Assembly (NCBI GenBank): GCA_021202075.1
Contig: JAJQDT010000096.1
Location: 134,297 to 198,296, forward strand
Length of the DNA: 64,000 bases
Direction: 5' to 3'
From: Lachnospiraceae bacterium
Lineage (GTDB): Bacteria; Bacillota; Clostridia; Lachnospirales; Lachnospiraceae
Below the pieces are notes generated by a model. That model did no database searches, had not been told where the DNA came from, and saw only the letters and a program-made list of their open reading frames with translations. Of the stretch, positions 19,360-26,983 are shown one piece after another. Each line of letters starts with the position of its first letter. Positions within the stretch are counted from its first letter, which is position 1. Position numbers and translations under genes: made by a program.

Positions 19360-19995
19360 TTATTTACCGCTCTTAACGGTATTCTTCAATGTAACGAGTG
19401 CCTTCTTCGGTCCCGGAACAGCGCCTTTCACCAGGATCAGATTATTCTCAGCGTCAACGCGGACGATCTCAAGATTCTGAACCGTTACCCGGTCTCCGCC
19501 CATGCGTCCCGCCATCTTCTTGCCCTTAAATACACGGCTCGGATCGGATGCAGAGCCATTGGAGCCGGCATGGCGGTGATACTTGGAACCATGCGCCATC
19601 GGGCCTCTGTGCTGTCCATGTCTCTTGATCGCGCCCTGGAAGCCCTTGCCCTTGGAAACCGCCGTCGCGTCGACCTTCTCACCAGCCGCGAACACGTCCG
19701 CCTTGATCTCCTGCTTTACCTCATAGCTCTCCGCGTCGTCCAGGCGGAACTCTCTGACGTATCTCTTATAAGAAACGCCCGCCTTGTCAAACGCGCCCTT
19801 CTGCGGCTTATTGACAAGCTTCTCTCTCTTGTCAACGAAACCGACCTGAACCGCACTGTAACCGTCCTTCTCCACCGTCTTGACCTGCGTCACCACGCAC
19901 GGCCCGGCCTGAAGAACCGTTACCGGAATCAGTAAACCGTTGTCGTCGAAAATCTGCGTCATTCCGACCTTTGTTGCCAAAATCGCTTTCTTCAT
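19360..19995 (-). CDS. rplC: Ribosomal protein L3 (uL3), 211 aa
   Basis: [20 protein letters not shown] start, and the central loop [20 protein letters not shown] that approaches the peptidyl-transferase centre. The ATG at 19995 follows CAGGAGG. Confidence 0.98.
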   Translation of the reverse strand: MKKAILATKVGMTQIFDDNGLLIPVTVLQAGPCVVTQVKTVEKDGYSAVQVGFVDKREKLVNKPQKGAFDKAGVSYKRYVREFRLDDAESYEVKQEIKADVFAAGEKVDATAVSKGKGFQGAIKRHGQHRGPMAHGSKYHRHAGSNGSASDPSRVFKGKKMAGRMGGDRVTVQNLEIVRVDAENNLILVKGAVPGPKKALVTLKNTVKSGK

Positions 19996-20028
19996 TGCCT
20001 TTCCTCCTGATTTTCTACAGCGGATTAT

Positions 20029-20080
20029 GTCACGCATCTGCGCAGCAGATGCGTGACGAAGGCCGCCGCGAAGCGGTGGC
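20029..20080 (+). repeat. Compound palindrome, member F
   Basis: GTCACGCATCTGC pairs with GCAGATGCGTGAC around a GCA loop, then GAAG and a GCCGCCGC/GCGGTGGC block. It lies in the rplC-rpsJ gap, and a further GTAGC/GCTAC mini-hairpin follows. Confidence 0.85.
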
Positions 20081-20180
20081 TGTCGTAGCGCCTGCTACAG
20101 ACTGCATAAACACAATCATCCTAGTCCAAGGAGTGAATTATTTCCACCTGAATAGGATTTGCCTCAATGCGTTTGCCCCA

Positions 20181-20498
20181 TTATTTCTGCTTCATCTTGA
20201 TATCGATGTAGACACCGGCCGGCATCTCCAGTCTTGACAGCGCGTCAACCGTCTTCTGGGTCGGTGAGATGATATCGATGAGCCTCTTATGGGTTCTCTG
20301 CTCGAACTGCTCTCTGGAGTCCTTGTACTTGTGTACCGCACGAAGGATGGTCACTACCTCTTTCTTCGTCGGAAGCGGCACCGGTCCGCTCACCTGCGCT
20401 CCATTCTTTTTTACAGTGTCGATGATTTTCTTCGCGGATGCATCCACCAGCTGGTGGTCATACGCCTTCAGTGTGATTCTCATTACCTGAGTTGCCAT
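20181..20498 (-). CDS. rpsJ: Ribosomal protein S10 (uS10/NusE), 105 aa
   Basis: First gene of the S10-spc cluster and also a NusB partner in antitermination. [19 protein letters not shown] and the Pro-rich [12 protein letters not shown] loop are diagnostic. AAGGAGGCGAC precedes the ATG. The promoter and a long leader lie upstream. Confidence 0.98.
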   Translation of the reverse strand: MATQVMRITLKAYDHQLVDASAKKIIDTVKKNGAQVSGPVPLPTKKEVVTILRAVHKYKDSREQFEQRTHKRLIDIISPTQKTVDALSRLEMPAGVYIDIKMKQK

Positions 20499-20621
20499 AA
20501 AAAAGTCGCCTCCTTATTCGCACTTTTATGGAGATCCACGCCAGCTCCGGCTGCGCTGCTGCGCAAGGGGCGTGGTCTTCGCCGCGCGTCTGCCACGCAG
20601 AATCACGGCATAAATCAGTAC

Positions 20622-20718
20622 GACAAGCGGTGACTGTACACTCACCCGTGCGTGTCATGCGCCCGCACGGTGTCCGATCGACCAATCGGAACCATTAAAA
20701 TTTGTACAGTGACTTGTC
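20622..20718 (-). promoter_or_regulatory. Structured 5' leader of the S10 operon
   Basis: In the predicted rpsJ transcript, 20703-20718 (GACAAGTCACTGTACA on the minus strand) can pair with 20640-20622 (TGTACAGTCACCGCTTGTC) with one mismatch and a small bulge. This closes a domain that contains a hairpin near GATTGGTCGATC and a GTGCG...CGCAC stem. The domain sits in a leader of about 310 nt. A ribosomal-protein-binding regulatory leader is the likeliest role; no T tract is visible that would make it a simple terminator. Confidence 0.55.
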
Positions 20719-20815
20719 GCCAGCTTTCATAACCTGACATTCGCTCCACGGAAAAACCTGCGGCGCACACCGCAGCAACCTCGCGCTTCTACGCTATCAA
20801 GGCCACAACATAAGC

Positions 20816-20844
20816 ATTATAAAGGCTTTTCCAGAATAATGCAA
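20816..20844 (-). promoter_or_regulatory. Promoter of the S10-spc cluster
   Basis: A perfect TATAAT -10 (20816-20821) lies 17 bp from TTGCAT (20839-20844) on the minus strand. It is the only strong sigma-A match upstream of rpsJ and would start transcription near 20809. Confidence 0.75.
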
Positions 20845-20996
20845 GACGTTTCTTTCGAAAAATTTTATTTTTTCCCGAATTTTTTCGTAAAAAATTGTAT
20901 TTTTTTCAGTACAATCCCCCGGGCCTGTTTTTTCTGTAATTTTCTCTTCCTTTTTCTTCTGAAAGGAACTATACTGTTTCCAATAAGCGCAAGGAT

Positions 20997-21066
20997 CTGT
21001 CACGAAATAACCTGTGCATCTTGCACCGCCTAACGCGCGAATCGCAGTTCATAAAAGCCTCGACGC
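20997..21066 (+). repeat. Dispersed 70-bp repeat, copy 2
   Basis: Matches 1554-1623 at 64 of 70 positions. It sits between the rpsJ promoter and the metallopeptidase gene. In this copy the sequence after CCTCGACGC diverges and the nested palindrome is incomplete. Confidence 0.85.
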
Positions 21067-21167
21067 AGTAAGGTGTCACGAAATGTGCTGCTCCGGCAGC
21101 TCAAAAGCGGCTCAAAAAAACAACCCGCATTTAATAAATAAAAATCAGAAAGCAACAGGATATCTTT

Positions 21168-21695
21168 ATGTGTGAATATTCCATTATCCGCTCACAGCGA
21201 AAAACCGTGGCCATTCAGGTCAAAAACGACGGGCAGGTCATCGTCCGCGCGCCGATGCGCATGCCGCAGCGGGAGATCAGCCAGTTTGTGCAGTCGCATG
21301 CCGACTGGATCTCCCATACACAGGAAAAGCTGGCGGCCGCCCGGCAAAACACGCACATCGTCACGCCCGAAGAGCGCGAGCAGGGCATAAATGACGCCGT
21401 CCAGGTCATCCCGCAGCGCGTGGCGTACTACGCGGCAAGGATGGACGTCACCTACGGACGCATCACCATCCGCGAGCAGAAAACCCGCTGGGGCAGCTGC
21501 TCTGCGGCCGGGAACCTGAACTTCAACTGGAAGCTGATGCTTGTGCCGCCGGAGCTGCTTGACTACGTCGTCGTCCATGAACTGGCTCACCGGCGCGAGA
21601 TGAATCACTCCGCCCGGTTCTGGGCCATCGTCGGGCAGGAGCTGCCCGACTACCGCGAACGGCGCGCGCAGCTCAGGAATATCTCAATTGAATAA
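21168..21695 (+). CDS. YgjP/WLM-like M48 metallopeptidase-domain protein, 175 aa
   Basis: Resembles the DUF45/YgjP family (UTP pyrophosphatase or protease-like, function unsettled). The zincin motif VVHELAHRREMNHS provides HExxH-type ligands (HELAH) and a downstream His; the preceding REQKTRWGSCSAAGNLNFNW segment is the family hallmark. It has no signal peptide, so it is cytosolic. It stands alone on the plus strand and shares a bidirectional hairpin with assT downstream. Confidence 0.88.
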   Translation: MCEYSIIRSQRKTVAIQVKNDGQVIVRAPMRMPQREISQFVQSHADWISHTQEKLAAARQNTHIVTPEEREQGINDAVQVIPQRVAYYAARMDVTYGRITIREQKTRWGSCSAAGNLNFNWKLMLVPPELLDYVVVHELAHRREMNHSARFWAIVGQELPDYRERRAQLRNISIE

Positions 21696-21793
21696 TTCAC
21701 CCTTCCATCTGGCAGCAGGAAATCCCTCTTTGATTAGTCGCCCGTATCGTAATTCCATGTGCATTCCGCTTGCCTGTTTCGCCGAAAGAAAGC

Positions 21794-21845
21794 ACGATGC
21801 AAAAATCCTCGACGTAGCTCGCTACGCCTGCGGTTTTTGCATCGT
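21794..21845. terminator. Bidirectional terminator-like nested palindrome
   Basis: A perfect 12-bp inverted repeat, ACGATGCAAAAA (21794-21805) and TTTTTGCATCGT (21834-21845), encloses CCTCGACG, a GTAGC-TCG-CTAC hairpin and GCCTGCGG. The A/T tracts in the stem could end transcripts from both convergent genes. The core is shared with 1606-1654. Confidence 0.65.
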
Positions 21846-21898
21846 ACTCTCAACAAAACATTCTGCGCATTATGCACAAGCTCTTACGATACGGTCTA

Positions 21899-23899
21899 CT
21901 AGAATTCCACCGAATACCCACTCTGGTACGTCACACCATCCAGCAGCAGATAGATTTCCCAGACGGCATCTTCGAGCCCGACAGGAGAAACCCATCCCTT
22001 TACGGCCACAGAGGTGCCGTCGTCATTCTCTGTCGCCGTCTGTGTCAGGCTGTAAGCAAGCGTCTCCCCTTCACTCTTTAAGATGAGATGTCCATCCGGC
22101 AGATCATCGGAAGACGTCTCTGTTGTAAAGGTTCCGTTTACTGTCAGCTTCACGGCGTCAAGGCTAAAGGACCATCCGTCCGGCAGTGTCTGGGCGGATT
22201 CAAAAGAAATTTCCGTCTCCGGCTCCGCAGTGGCAGTCTCACCAAGGTTTCCGAGAAGTACCGGCGCCAGGGTCACATCCAGATTAGCGTTTTCTCTGTA
22301 AAGAGAGATGCGCGCGGAACGGTAGGTTTCCGATATATAGCTGTCCGCGGAAATCGTCAGCTCGTAGGTAAGCTCTCCGTTTGTGAGCTGATCAATGTGC
22401 GTCGTGCTGATCAGGCCTGATGTAAACATATAGGAAGGCCCATAGTCGTGGCTGTCTTCCTCCGGATTATAAAGATTGGAGCCCGCGGTAACCCATAGAA
22501 GATCCTTTGTCCCATCCAGAGAAAACACACCGGAAATCCAGTCAGAATACCATTCTGCGCCGCGCTCCTTTCCGTATTCATATACCTGCTCAACCGTCAT
22601 GCTCTCCGTATCAATATGATATATCACTGCGCGGGAATACACATCATCCCCGGTCACACGGTTGTCATTGTCATCGTATTTTACCTTTCCGGAGCCATTG
22701 TCAAACAGCATGATATCCCCATTGTCCAACATCGTCACCTGATGCTGTCCGTAGAACCATTCAAAATCATCTCCTTCCGGAGTGAAGAAACAGCTCTCAT
22801 CCACGGTCTCCCATCCTTCCGGATCCCCGAGAATCCAGACCAGGCTGCTATCCAACGTGTCCACAGCAATGATTGCGTCCTTATGCCGGCCGGAGAGCAG
22901 CAGCAGCCCGTTCTCCTCATCATAGACAAAGGAATTGTTGTGGAACCAGTCCGTGTCGCTGGAGCCATCCGAAATCATCGTAGCGGAAGCTCCGTCCGTC
23001 AGATCCTCAAACAGGTCTTTTAAATCCAGCTCCCATACGACGTCGCCGGTCTCCCGGTCAATCTCAACCACATAGTCCTCAAAGCTCTCCAGGTCAGGGC
23101 TGCTGGTCGCCACAAGCAGATTTCCGTCCGAAAGCTCCTGGAACTCATGATGCATACCGCCCGGAATCGCGTATTCCGCGTATATCTTACCCGAAAAGTC
23201 AAACTCGATAAGACCGGATTTGTGGTAGCCGCCGCGAATCGTATAGGAGGACGGACACATCAGATGTCCGTTCTCAAGCTCACGGAGAATCGACATGGTA
23301 CCCGGTTCGAAATACCAGCGGACATCGCCGGCGGCATCGATCCCGAGAATCAGCCCCTCATTCGTGGAAATGAAAGTCAGGCAGGAATAATCATAAGAAG
23401 AAGAATCGAGCATCTCTGCCTCGATCGTCAGATCACTCAGGTCAACACCCTCACAGGTGATTTCCAGCGTATTTGCCGTACCGTCCTCCAGCGTCAGCTC
23501 CACTTCCGTCACCGCTCCATTGTACAGTCCATAAACCGGAACAATGTGATCCGTCGCCGCCTCAAATGTGCCCTGAATGTCATTTTCCTCACTGTTTCCT
23601 TTCACAGTAATGGTTCCACCCATCTCCTCGTCCGTACTGAAGATCACCACGGCCGTCAGCGGGGAATTCCCATAAGGGTTCAGAACAACCAGCGGCTCTT
23701 CAAAGGAATAGCCGACGGCTGCCTCCTGCTGCAGCGCCTCGTCAATCGCATTCTGAGACTCAAAAATATCTGTCTCGGCAAGAAGCTCTGTCTCCCCGGA
23801 GGCTGATACCGGCAAGCGTGCCGCGAATACCAGAGCCAGCAGGAAAAATGCCGTCAGCAAAAAATAACCGTTTTTCAGATAGAACACATGTCTTTTCAT
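21899..23899 (-). CDS. Exported aryl-sulfate sulfotransferase, 666 aa
   Basis: PAPS-independent arylsulfate sulfotransferase (ASST) family, which moves sulfate between phenolic compounds outside the membrane. An N-terminal membrane segment or signal (residues 12-33) is followed by the ASST beta domain and a six-bladed propeller. Catalytic residues known from E. coli AssT (H252, H356, R374, H436) appear to correspond to H250/H251 in GGMHHEF, H320 in DWFHNNSF, R338 in SGRHKD and H386 (sulfohistidine) in YGQHQVTM. About 130 C-terminal residues look like an extra beta domain. It has its own promoter with a leader of about 160 nt. Ribosome site AAAGGAGTG. Likely acts on dietary or drug phenols. 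Confidence 0.9.
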   Translation of the reverse strand: MKRHVFYLKNGYFLLTAFFLLALVFAARLPVSASGETELLAETDIFESQNAIDEALQQEAAVGYSFEEPLVVLNPYGNSPLTAVVIFSTDEEMGGTITVKGNSEENDIQGTFEAATDHIVPVYGLYNGAVTEVELTLEDGTANTLEITCEGVDLSDLTIEAEMLDSSSYDYSCLTFISTNEGLILGIDAAGDVRWYFEPGTMSILRELENGHLMCPSSYTIRGGYHKSGLIEFDFSGKIYAEYAIPGGMHHEFQELSDGNLLVATSSPDLESFEDYVVEIDRETGDVVWELDLKDLFEDLTDGASATMISDGSSDTDWFHNNSFVYDEENGLLLLSGRHKDAIIAVDTLDSSLVWILGDPEGWETVDESCFFTPEGDDFEWFYGQHQVTMLDNGDIMLFDNGSGKVKYDDNDNRVTGDDVYSRAVIYHIDTESMTVEQVYEYGKERGAEWYSDWISGVFSLDGTKDLLWVTAGSNLYNPEEDSHDYGPSYMFTSGLISTTHIDQLTNGELTYELTISADSYISETYRSARISLYRENANLDVTLAPVLLGNLGETATAEPETEISFESAQTLPDGWSFSLDAVKLTVNGTFTTETSSDDLPDGHLILKSEGETLAYSLTQTATENDDGTSVAVKGWVSPVGLEDAVWEIYLLLDGVTYQSGYSVEF

Positions 23900-24241
23900 C
23901 TTTTATTCACTCCTTTTTTAATTTTGTAACATATGTCCGACTCACCGGCGGTCACTGCACCAGTTACGTTTCCGGAACATACTCTTCTTTTTCATACATC
24001 ACCCTGCACCTCTTCAAGTGCTGCGATTCCTTTCGTCTGTCATGGTTCTCTTTGGTGTGGTTCTATTATAGCTGCGTTTTCGGTCCTTTGCAACTTAAAC
24101 TTTCATGCCTGCTTCGCGGGCGCCGCTGAATATAAAAGTCGACTGCTCCGTCCATTGGAAGCAAACAATACCTGCGTCTCCCACCGCAATTTCACCGGAT
24201 GCATTGTCGAGACAGAGCCGTCAATCAGAAGTATACAACGT
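23900..24241. other. Upstream region of assT
   Basis: Contains the assT promoter and leader; no coding potential with a ribosome site was found. The right part is the region just past the methyltransferase stop. Confidence 0.55.
24065..24093 (-). promoter_or_regulatory. Promoter of the aryl-sulfate sulfotransferase gene
   Basis: TATAAT (24065-24070) lies 17 bp from TTGCAA (24088-24093) on the minus strand. Transcription would start near 24058, giving a leader of about 160 nt. Confidence 0.7.
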
Positions 24242-25111
24242 CTACGCCTCCCACCGTCCGGACGCACCGCACGGCAGGATCAGGCCGCTCTCGCGCACGG
24301 GCAGGCCGATTTCCTGCGCTTCGACGTGTCCTCCCCGGTTTTTCAACTCCGTTGAAATCAGATAAGTAAGAACAGCGGGCGCGAGGCCGGTCGTGTAGGA
24401 ATTGACCAGGAAAAACAGCGGCTCGTCGGAGAGCAGCTTCGCGCATTCCCGGATAAAGGGGTGAATCGAATCTTCAATTTTCCAGATTTCGCCTTTCGGG
24501 CCTCGCCCGTACGACGGCGGATCCATGATAATGCCGTCATAATGATTTCCGCGGCGGATTTCGCGCTCTACGAATTTCATGCAGTCGTCGACCAGCCAGC
24601 GGATCGGGGCATTTGAAAGACCGGACGCGGCGGCATTTTCCTTCGCCCAGCCAACCATGCCCTTTGACGCGTCCACATGAGTGACCTGCGCGCCTGCGGC
24701 GGCCGCGGCCAGCGTCGCGCCGCCGGTGTACGCAAATAAATTCAGCACCCGTACTGTAGTCATGCCGCCCCGCTTCGCGCTGCGTATTTTCTCCGAAAAC
24801 CAGTCCCAGTTCACGGCCTGTTCCGGGAACAGCCCGGTGTGCTTGAACGCGAACGGCTTGAGCCGGAAGGTCAGCTCCCGGTAATGGATGCTCCACTGTT
24901 CGGGCAGGTCAAAAAACTCCCACTCGCCCCCGCCTCTGCTGCTGCGGTGATAGTGTCCGTTCGGATACTTCCACCCGCGATGGCGGCGCGGCGTGTCCCA
25001 GATCACCTGCGGATCCGGGCGCACGAGAAGATAGTCCCCCCAGCGCTCCAGCTTTTCTCCTTTTGAGGTATCGATCACCTCATACTCGTTCCAGTCGTTC
25101 GCAATCCACAT
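24242..25111 (-). CDS. RlmI-like class I SAM-dependent methyltransferase, 289 aa
   Basis: COG1092-type rRNA or nucleic-acid methyltransferase without the N-terminal PUA domain of RlmI. Motif I is VLNLFAYTGGATLAAA (about residue 119), the acidic loop is THVDASKGMVGWA, and catalytic motif IV is MDPPSYGRGPKG. The DPPSYG form is typical of the RlmI/RlmK group. It probably modifies 23S rRNA; the exact base is unknown. It is preceded by an intergenic region carrying the 50-bp repeat. Confidence 0.85.
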   Translation of the reverse strand: MWIANDWNEYEVIDTSKGEKLERWGDYLLVRPDPQVIWDTPRRHRGWKYPNGHYHRSSRGGGEWEFFDLPEQWSIHYRELTFRLKPFAFKHTGLFPEQAVNWDWFSEKIRSAKRGGMTTVRVLNLFAYTGGATLAAAAAGAQVTHVDASKGMVGWAKENAAASGLSNAPIRWLVDDCMKFVEREIRRGNHYDGIIMDPPSYGRGPKGEIWKIEDSIHPFIRECAKLLSDEPLFFLVNSYTTGLAPAVLTYLISTELKNRGGHVEAQEIGLPVRESGLILPCGASGRWEA

Positions 25112-25225
25112 ATGCGCTGTCGCTCCTTACTTTTTTATGCAATCTTTATGCAGTCGTTTTCTAATCAAATCATTCGTCCCGGTACTCCAAACTGATATTT
25201 TTGTTTCAGGCCTTCAGCCTGACCC

Positions 25226-25275
25226 GACAAACCGGAACCAAAATTTAGCCATTTTGCGCAAGAAATCATTCTTAA
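25226..25275. repeat. Dispersed 50-bp repeat, copy 2
   Basis: Gap-free match to 4369-4418 over CAAACCGGA, CAAAATTT, CCATTTTGCGC and GAAATCATTC. The 3' end CTTAAG is shared with the diverged copy at 7394-7444. Confidence 0.7.
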
Positions 25276-25452
25276 GTTCTTAATAAAAATTGTCTGCTCT
25301 GACGCTTCAAATCGATAAAATTGTCAACTTCTGCGCTTCAAACTGATATAATGTCAGCCCAACGCTTCATACGAAAAAATCTGCTTTATCACTATATCAA
25401 AAACCCCTTCTCTTTGCAATTCTCTAATGTATAAATAATTTGTAAAAACAGC

Positions 25453-25481
25453 TTTAAAAAAATCCAATCCAATGATACAAT
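25453..25481 (+). promoter_or_regulatory. Promoter of the transglutaminase-like gene
   Basis: TTTAAA (25453-25458) and TACAAT (25476-25481) are separated by 17 bp. The start would be near 25488, about 33 nt before the ATG, which has a GGGAGGAAC ribosome site. Confidence 0.6.
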
Positions 25482-25520
25482 AGGTCCAAAACTGACACGC
25501 AAATATAGGGAGGAACCAGT

Positions 25521-26456
25521 ATGAACACAAGAAAAGAAGCAACTGAAACCGGACGATTTCCGGCGAGATCCTTCATGCTTGCTCTGACAACTGTAGTTTG
25601 CATGGCCGGAATGTCTCTTGCAGGTACCGGAATCCCTGCAAAGGCTGCGGAAGCCACGGAATCAGGCAGTACGGCGGAAGCTTCAGAGACCGCTGTATCA
25701 GACAGCAACGCGGAAACATCTGAGACCGCTGTATCAAACAGCAACACGGAAACATCTGAGACCGCAGAATCAGACAGTATCGCGGAAGCCTACACCGGGT
25801 GGAAAAAGGTCGACGGGGTAAAATACTACTACGTCGACGGCGAAAAGGTCACCGGCTGGAAAAAGATTTCCGGAAAATATTATTACTTCAACGCCAAAGG
25901 AAAGCTGCAGACGAACAAGATCGTCGGTTCAAAGAAAAAAGGATATTATTATGTAGACAAAACCGGCGTTCGTGTGACTGATGCGAGAATCAAAGCGGCC
26001 GTCAATTTTGTAGTGACTCACTCCAAAAGCTCACAGTCAAACAGGGCGCGGCTGAAAGCCTGCTATGTCGCAATGTATAACAACCCGTATAAACGATTTT
26101 ATGGCGACACGCCGTCTGCTTCAACCATGCCCTCCTACGCCGCATATATGTTTAAATACAATACTGGCAACTGTTATCGCTACGCTTCCGCTATGGCTTA
26201 TATCGCGAGAGTGCTTGGGTATGATTCCCGTGTAACCACCGGTGGCGTCAATTCCTCCGGCGGAACCTATCTGGCTGCGCACGGCTGGTGCGAAATCAAG
26301 GTCGGCTCCACCTGGCGGATTCTCGACTGCAGCATTCAGCTAAAGCACAAGAATGTCAGCCTTTTCCTCGTGACGCGGAAGACCTATCCTTATCCGCTGC
26401 GCTGGGACAAGTCTTACCGCATGACGGTAAAGAACGGTAAGGTAACCTGGAAGTAA
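25521..26456 (+). CDS. Secreted cell-wall-binding protein with transglutaminase-like domain, 311 aa
   Basis: Signal peptide to about residue 43 (AKAAE). Residues 48-90 are near-perfect repeats around SETAVSDSN. Residues 92-150 are two to three choline/glucan-binding-type repeats (GWKKVDGVKYYYVDGEKVTG and similar). Residues 155-311 form a transglutaminase/protease-like domain with a probable triad C218 (GNCYRYA), H254 (HGWCEI) and D269 (RILDC). The protein is likely bound to wall polymers and acts as a cysteine peptidase or cross-linker; which of the two cannot be told from sequence. Monocistronic: it has its own promoter and a terminator-like hairpin. Confidence 0.88.
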   Translation: MNTRKEATETGRFPARSFMLALTTVVCMAGMSLAGTGIPAKAAEATESGSTAEASETAVSDSNAETSETAVSNSNTETSETAESDSIAEAYTGWKKVDGVKYYYVDGEKVTGWKKISGKYYYFNAKGKLQTNKIVGSKKKGYYYVDKTGVRVTDARIKAAVNFVVTHSKSSQSNRARLKACYVAMYNNPYKRFYGDTPSASTMPSYAAYMFKYNTGNCYRYASAMAYIARVLGYDSRVTTGGVNSSGGTYLAAHGWCEIKVGSTWRILDCSIQLKHKNVSLFLVTRKTYPYPLRWDKSYRMTVKNGKVTWK

Positions 26457-26605
26457 GACACTGCCGCGACAAACGTATCCGTTCGGATGCTTTCACCGGT
26501 AATGCGGCGCGGCGTTTCACGCTATGCACACAGGCGCAGGCTCTTCCATCCGGGCAACCGGGATATGCGGCAAGGCTCTCAGCATGCCCTTACATTGAAA
26601 ATACG

Positions 26606-26650
26606 GCGGATGCAGCACAGATGACATCCGCTGCGTTTCTTTATTTATCT
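26606..26650 (+). terminator. Terminator candidate after the transglutaminase-like gene
   Basis: GCGGATG (26606-26612) pairs with CATCCGC (26625-26631), followed by TGCGTTTCTTTATTTAT. Confidence 0.6.
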
Positions 26651-26722
26651 TTATTTATAATAAAACGAACCGGTCAAGACAGAATCATCCTGCTTCATGA
26701 CAGGCGCGGAGCACCAGGCTGA

Positions 26723-26983
26723 TTACAGGGTGCCATACAGCTCGCGCATCCTGCCGTAGATCCACGCAAAATCCACCACACAGTCTCCACCATAAATACC
26801 GACCGGAACCTTATCCCCAAAGCCGTAGATCCTGGCGGAATCGCGCTTTTCAAATTCGTAGACGATCACCTTTTTCCGTTCCGGATCGATCAGCCAGTAT
26901 TCACGCACCCCGGCTCTTTTATATTTGGAAAGCTTCAGCCCCCGATCTGCTTGTGTCAATTTATAACCAAACATTTTTCTCAT
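26723..26983 (-). pseudogene. 3' remnant of a Uma2-family endonuclease gene
   Basis: The last about 73 residues match the C-terminal half of Uma2 PD-(D/E)XK-like proteins (KLSKYKRAGVREYWLIDPER, VPVGIYGGDCVVDF). Full-length members have roughly 190 residues, so the first 110 or so, with part of the nuclease core, are missing. The upstream 13 codons do not resemble Uma2 and the ATG overlaps the recombinase stop (GAATGA). The best reading is a Uma2 gene cut by insertion of the recombinase-bearing element; the matching 5' half is not in the window. Confidence 0.8.

Larger units (their letters stand above)
20499..21167. other. rpsJ upstream region
   Basis: No gene. It holds the leader and promoter of the S10 cluster, an A/T-rich UP-like stretch (20855-20920), and the second copy of the 70-bp repeat. 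Confidence 0.7.
25112..25520. other. Intergenic region between divergent genes
   Basis: Holds the dispersed 50-bp repeat, a run of short direct repeats of the type GCTTCAAACTGATA (25190-25360), and the promoter of the plus-strand transglutaminase-like gene. No gene is seen. Confidence 0.6.
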
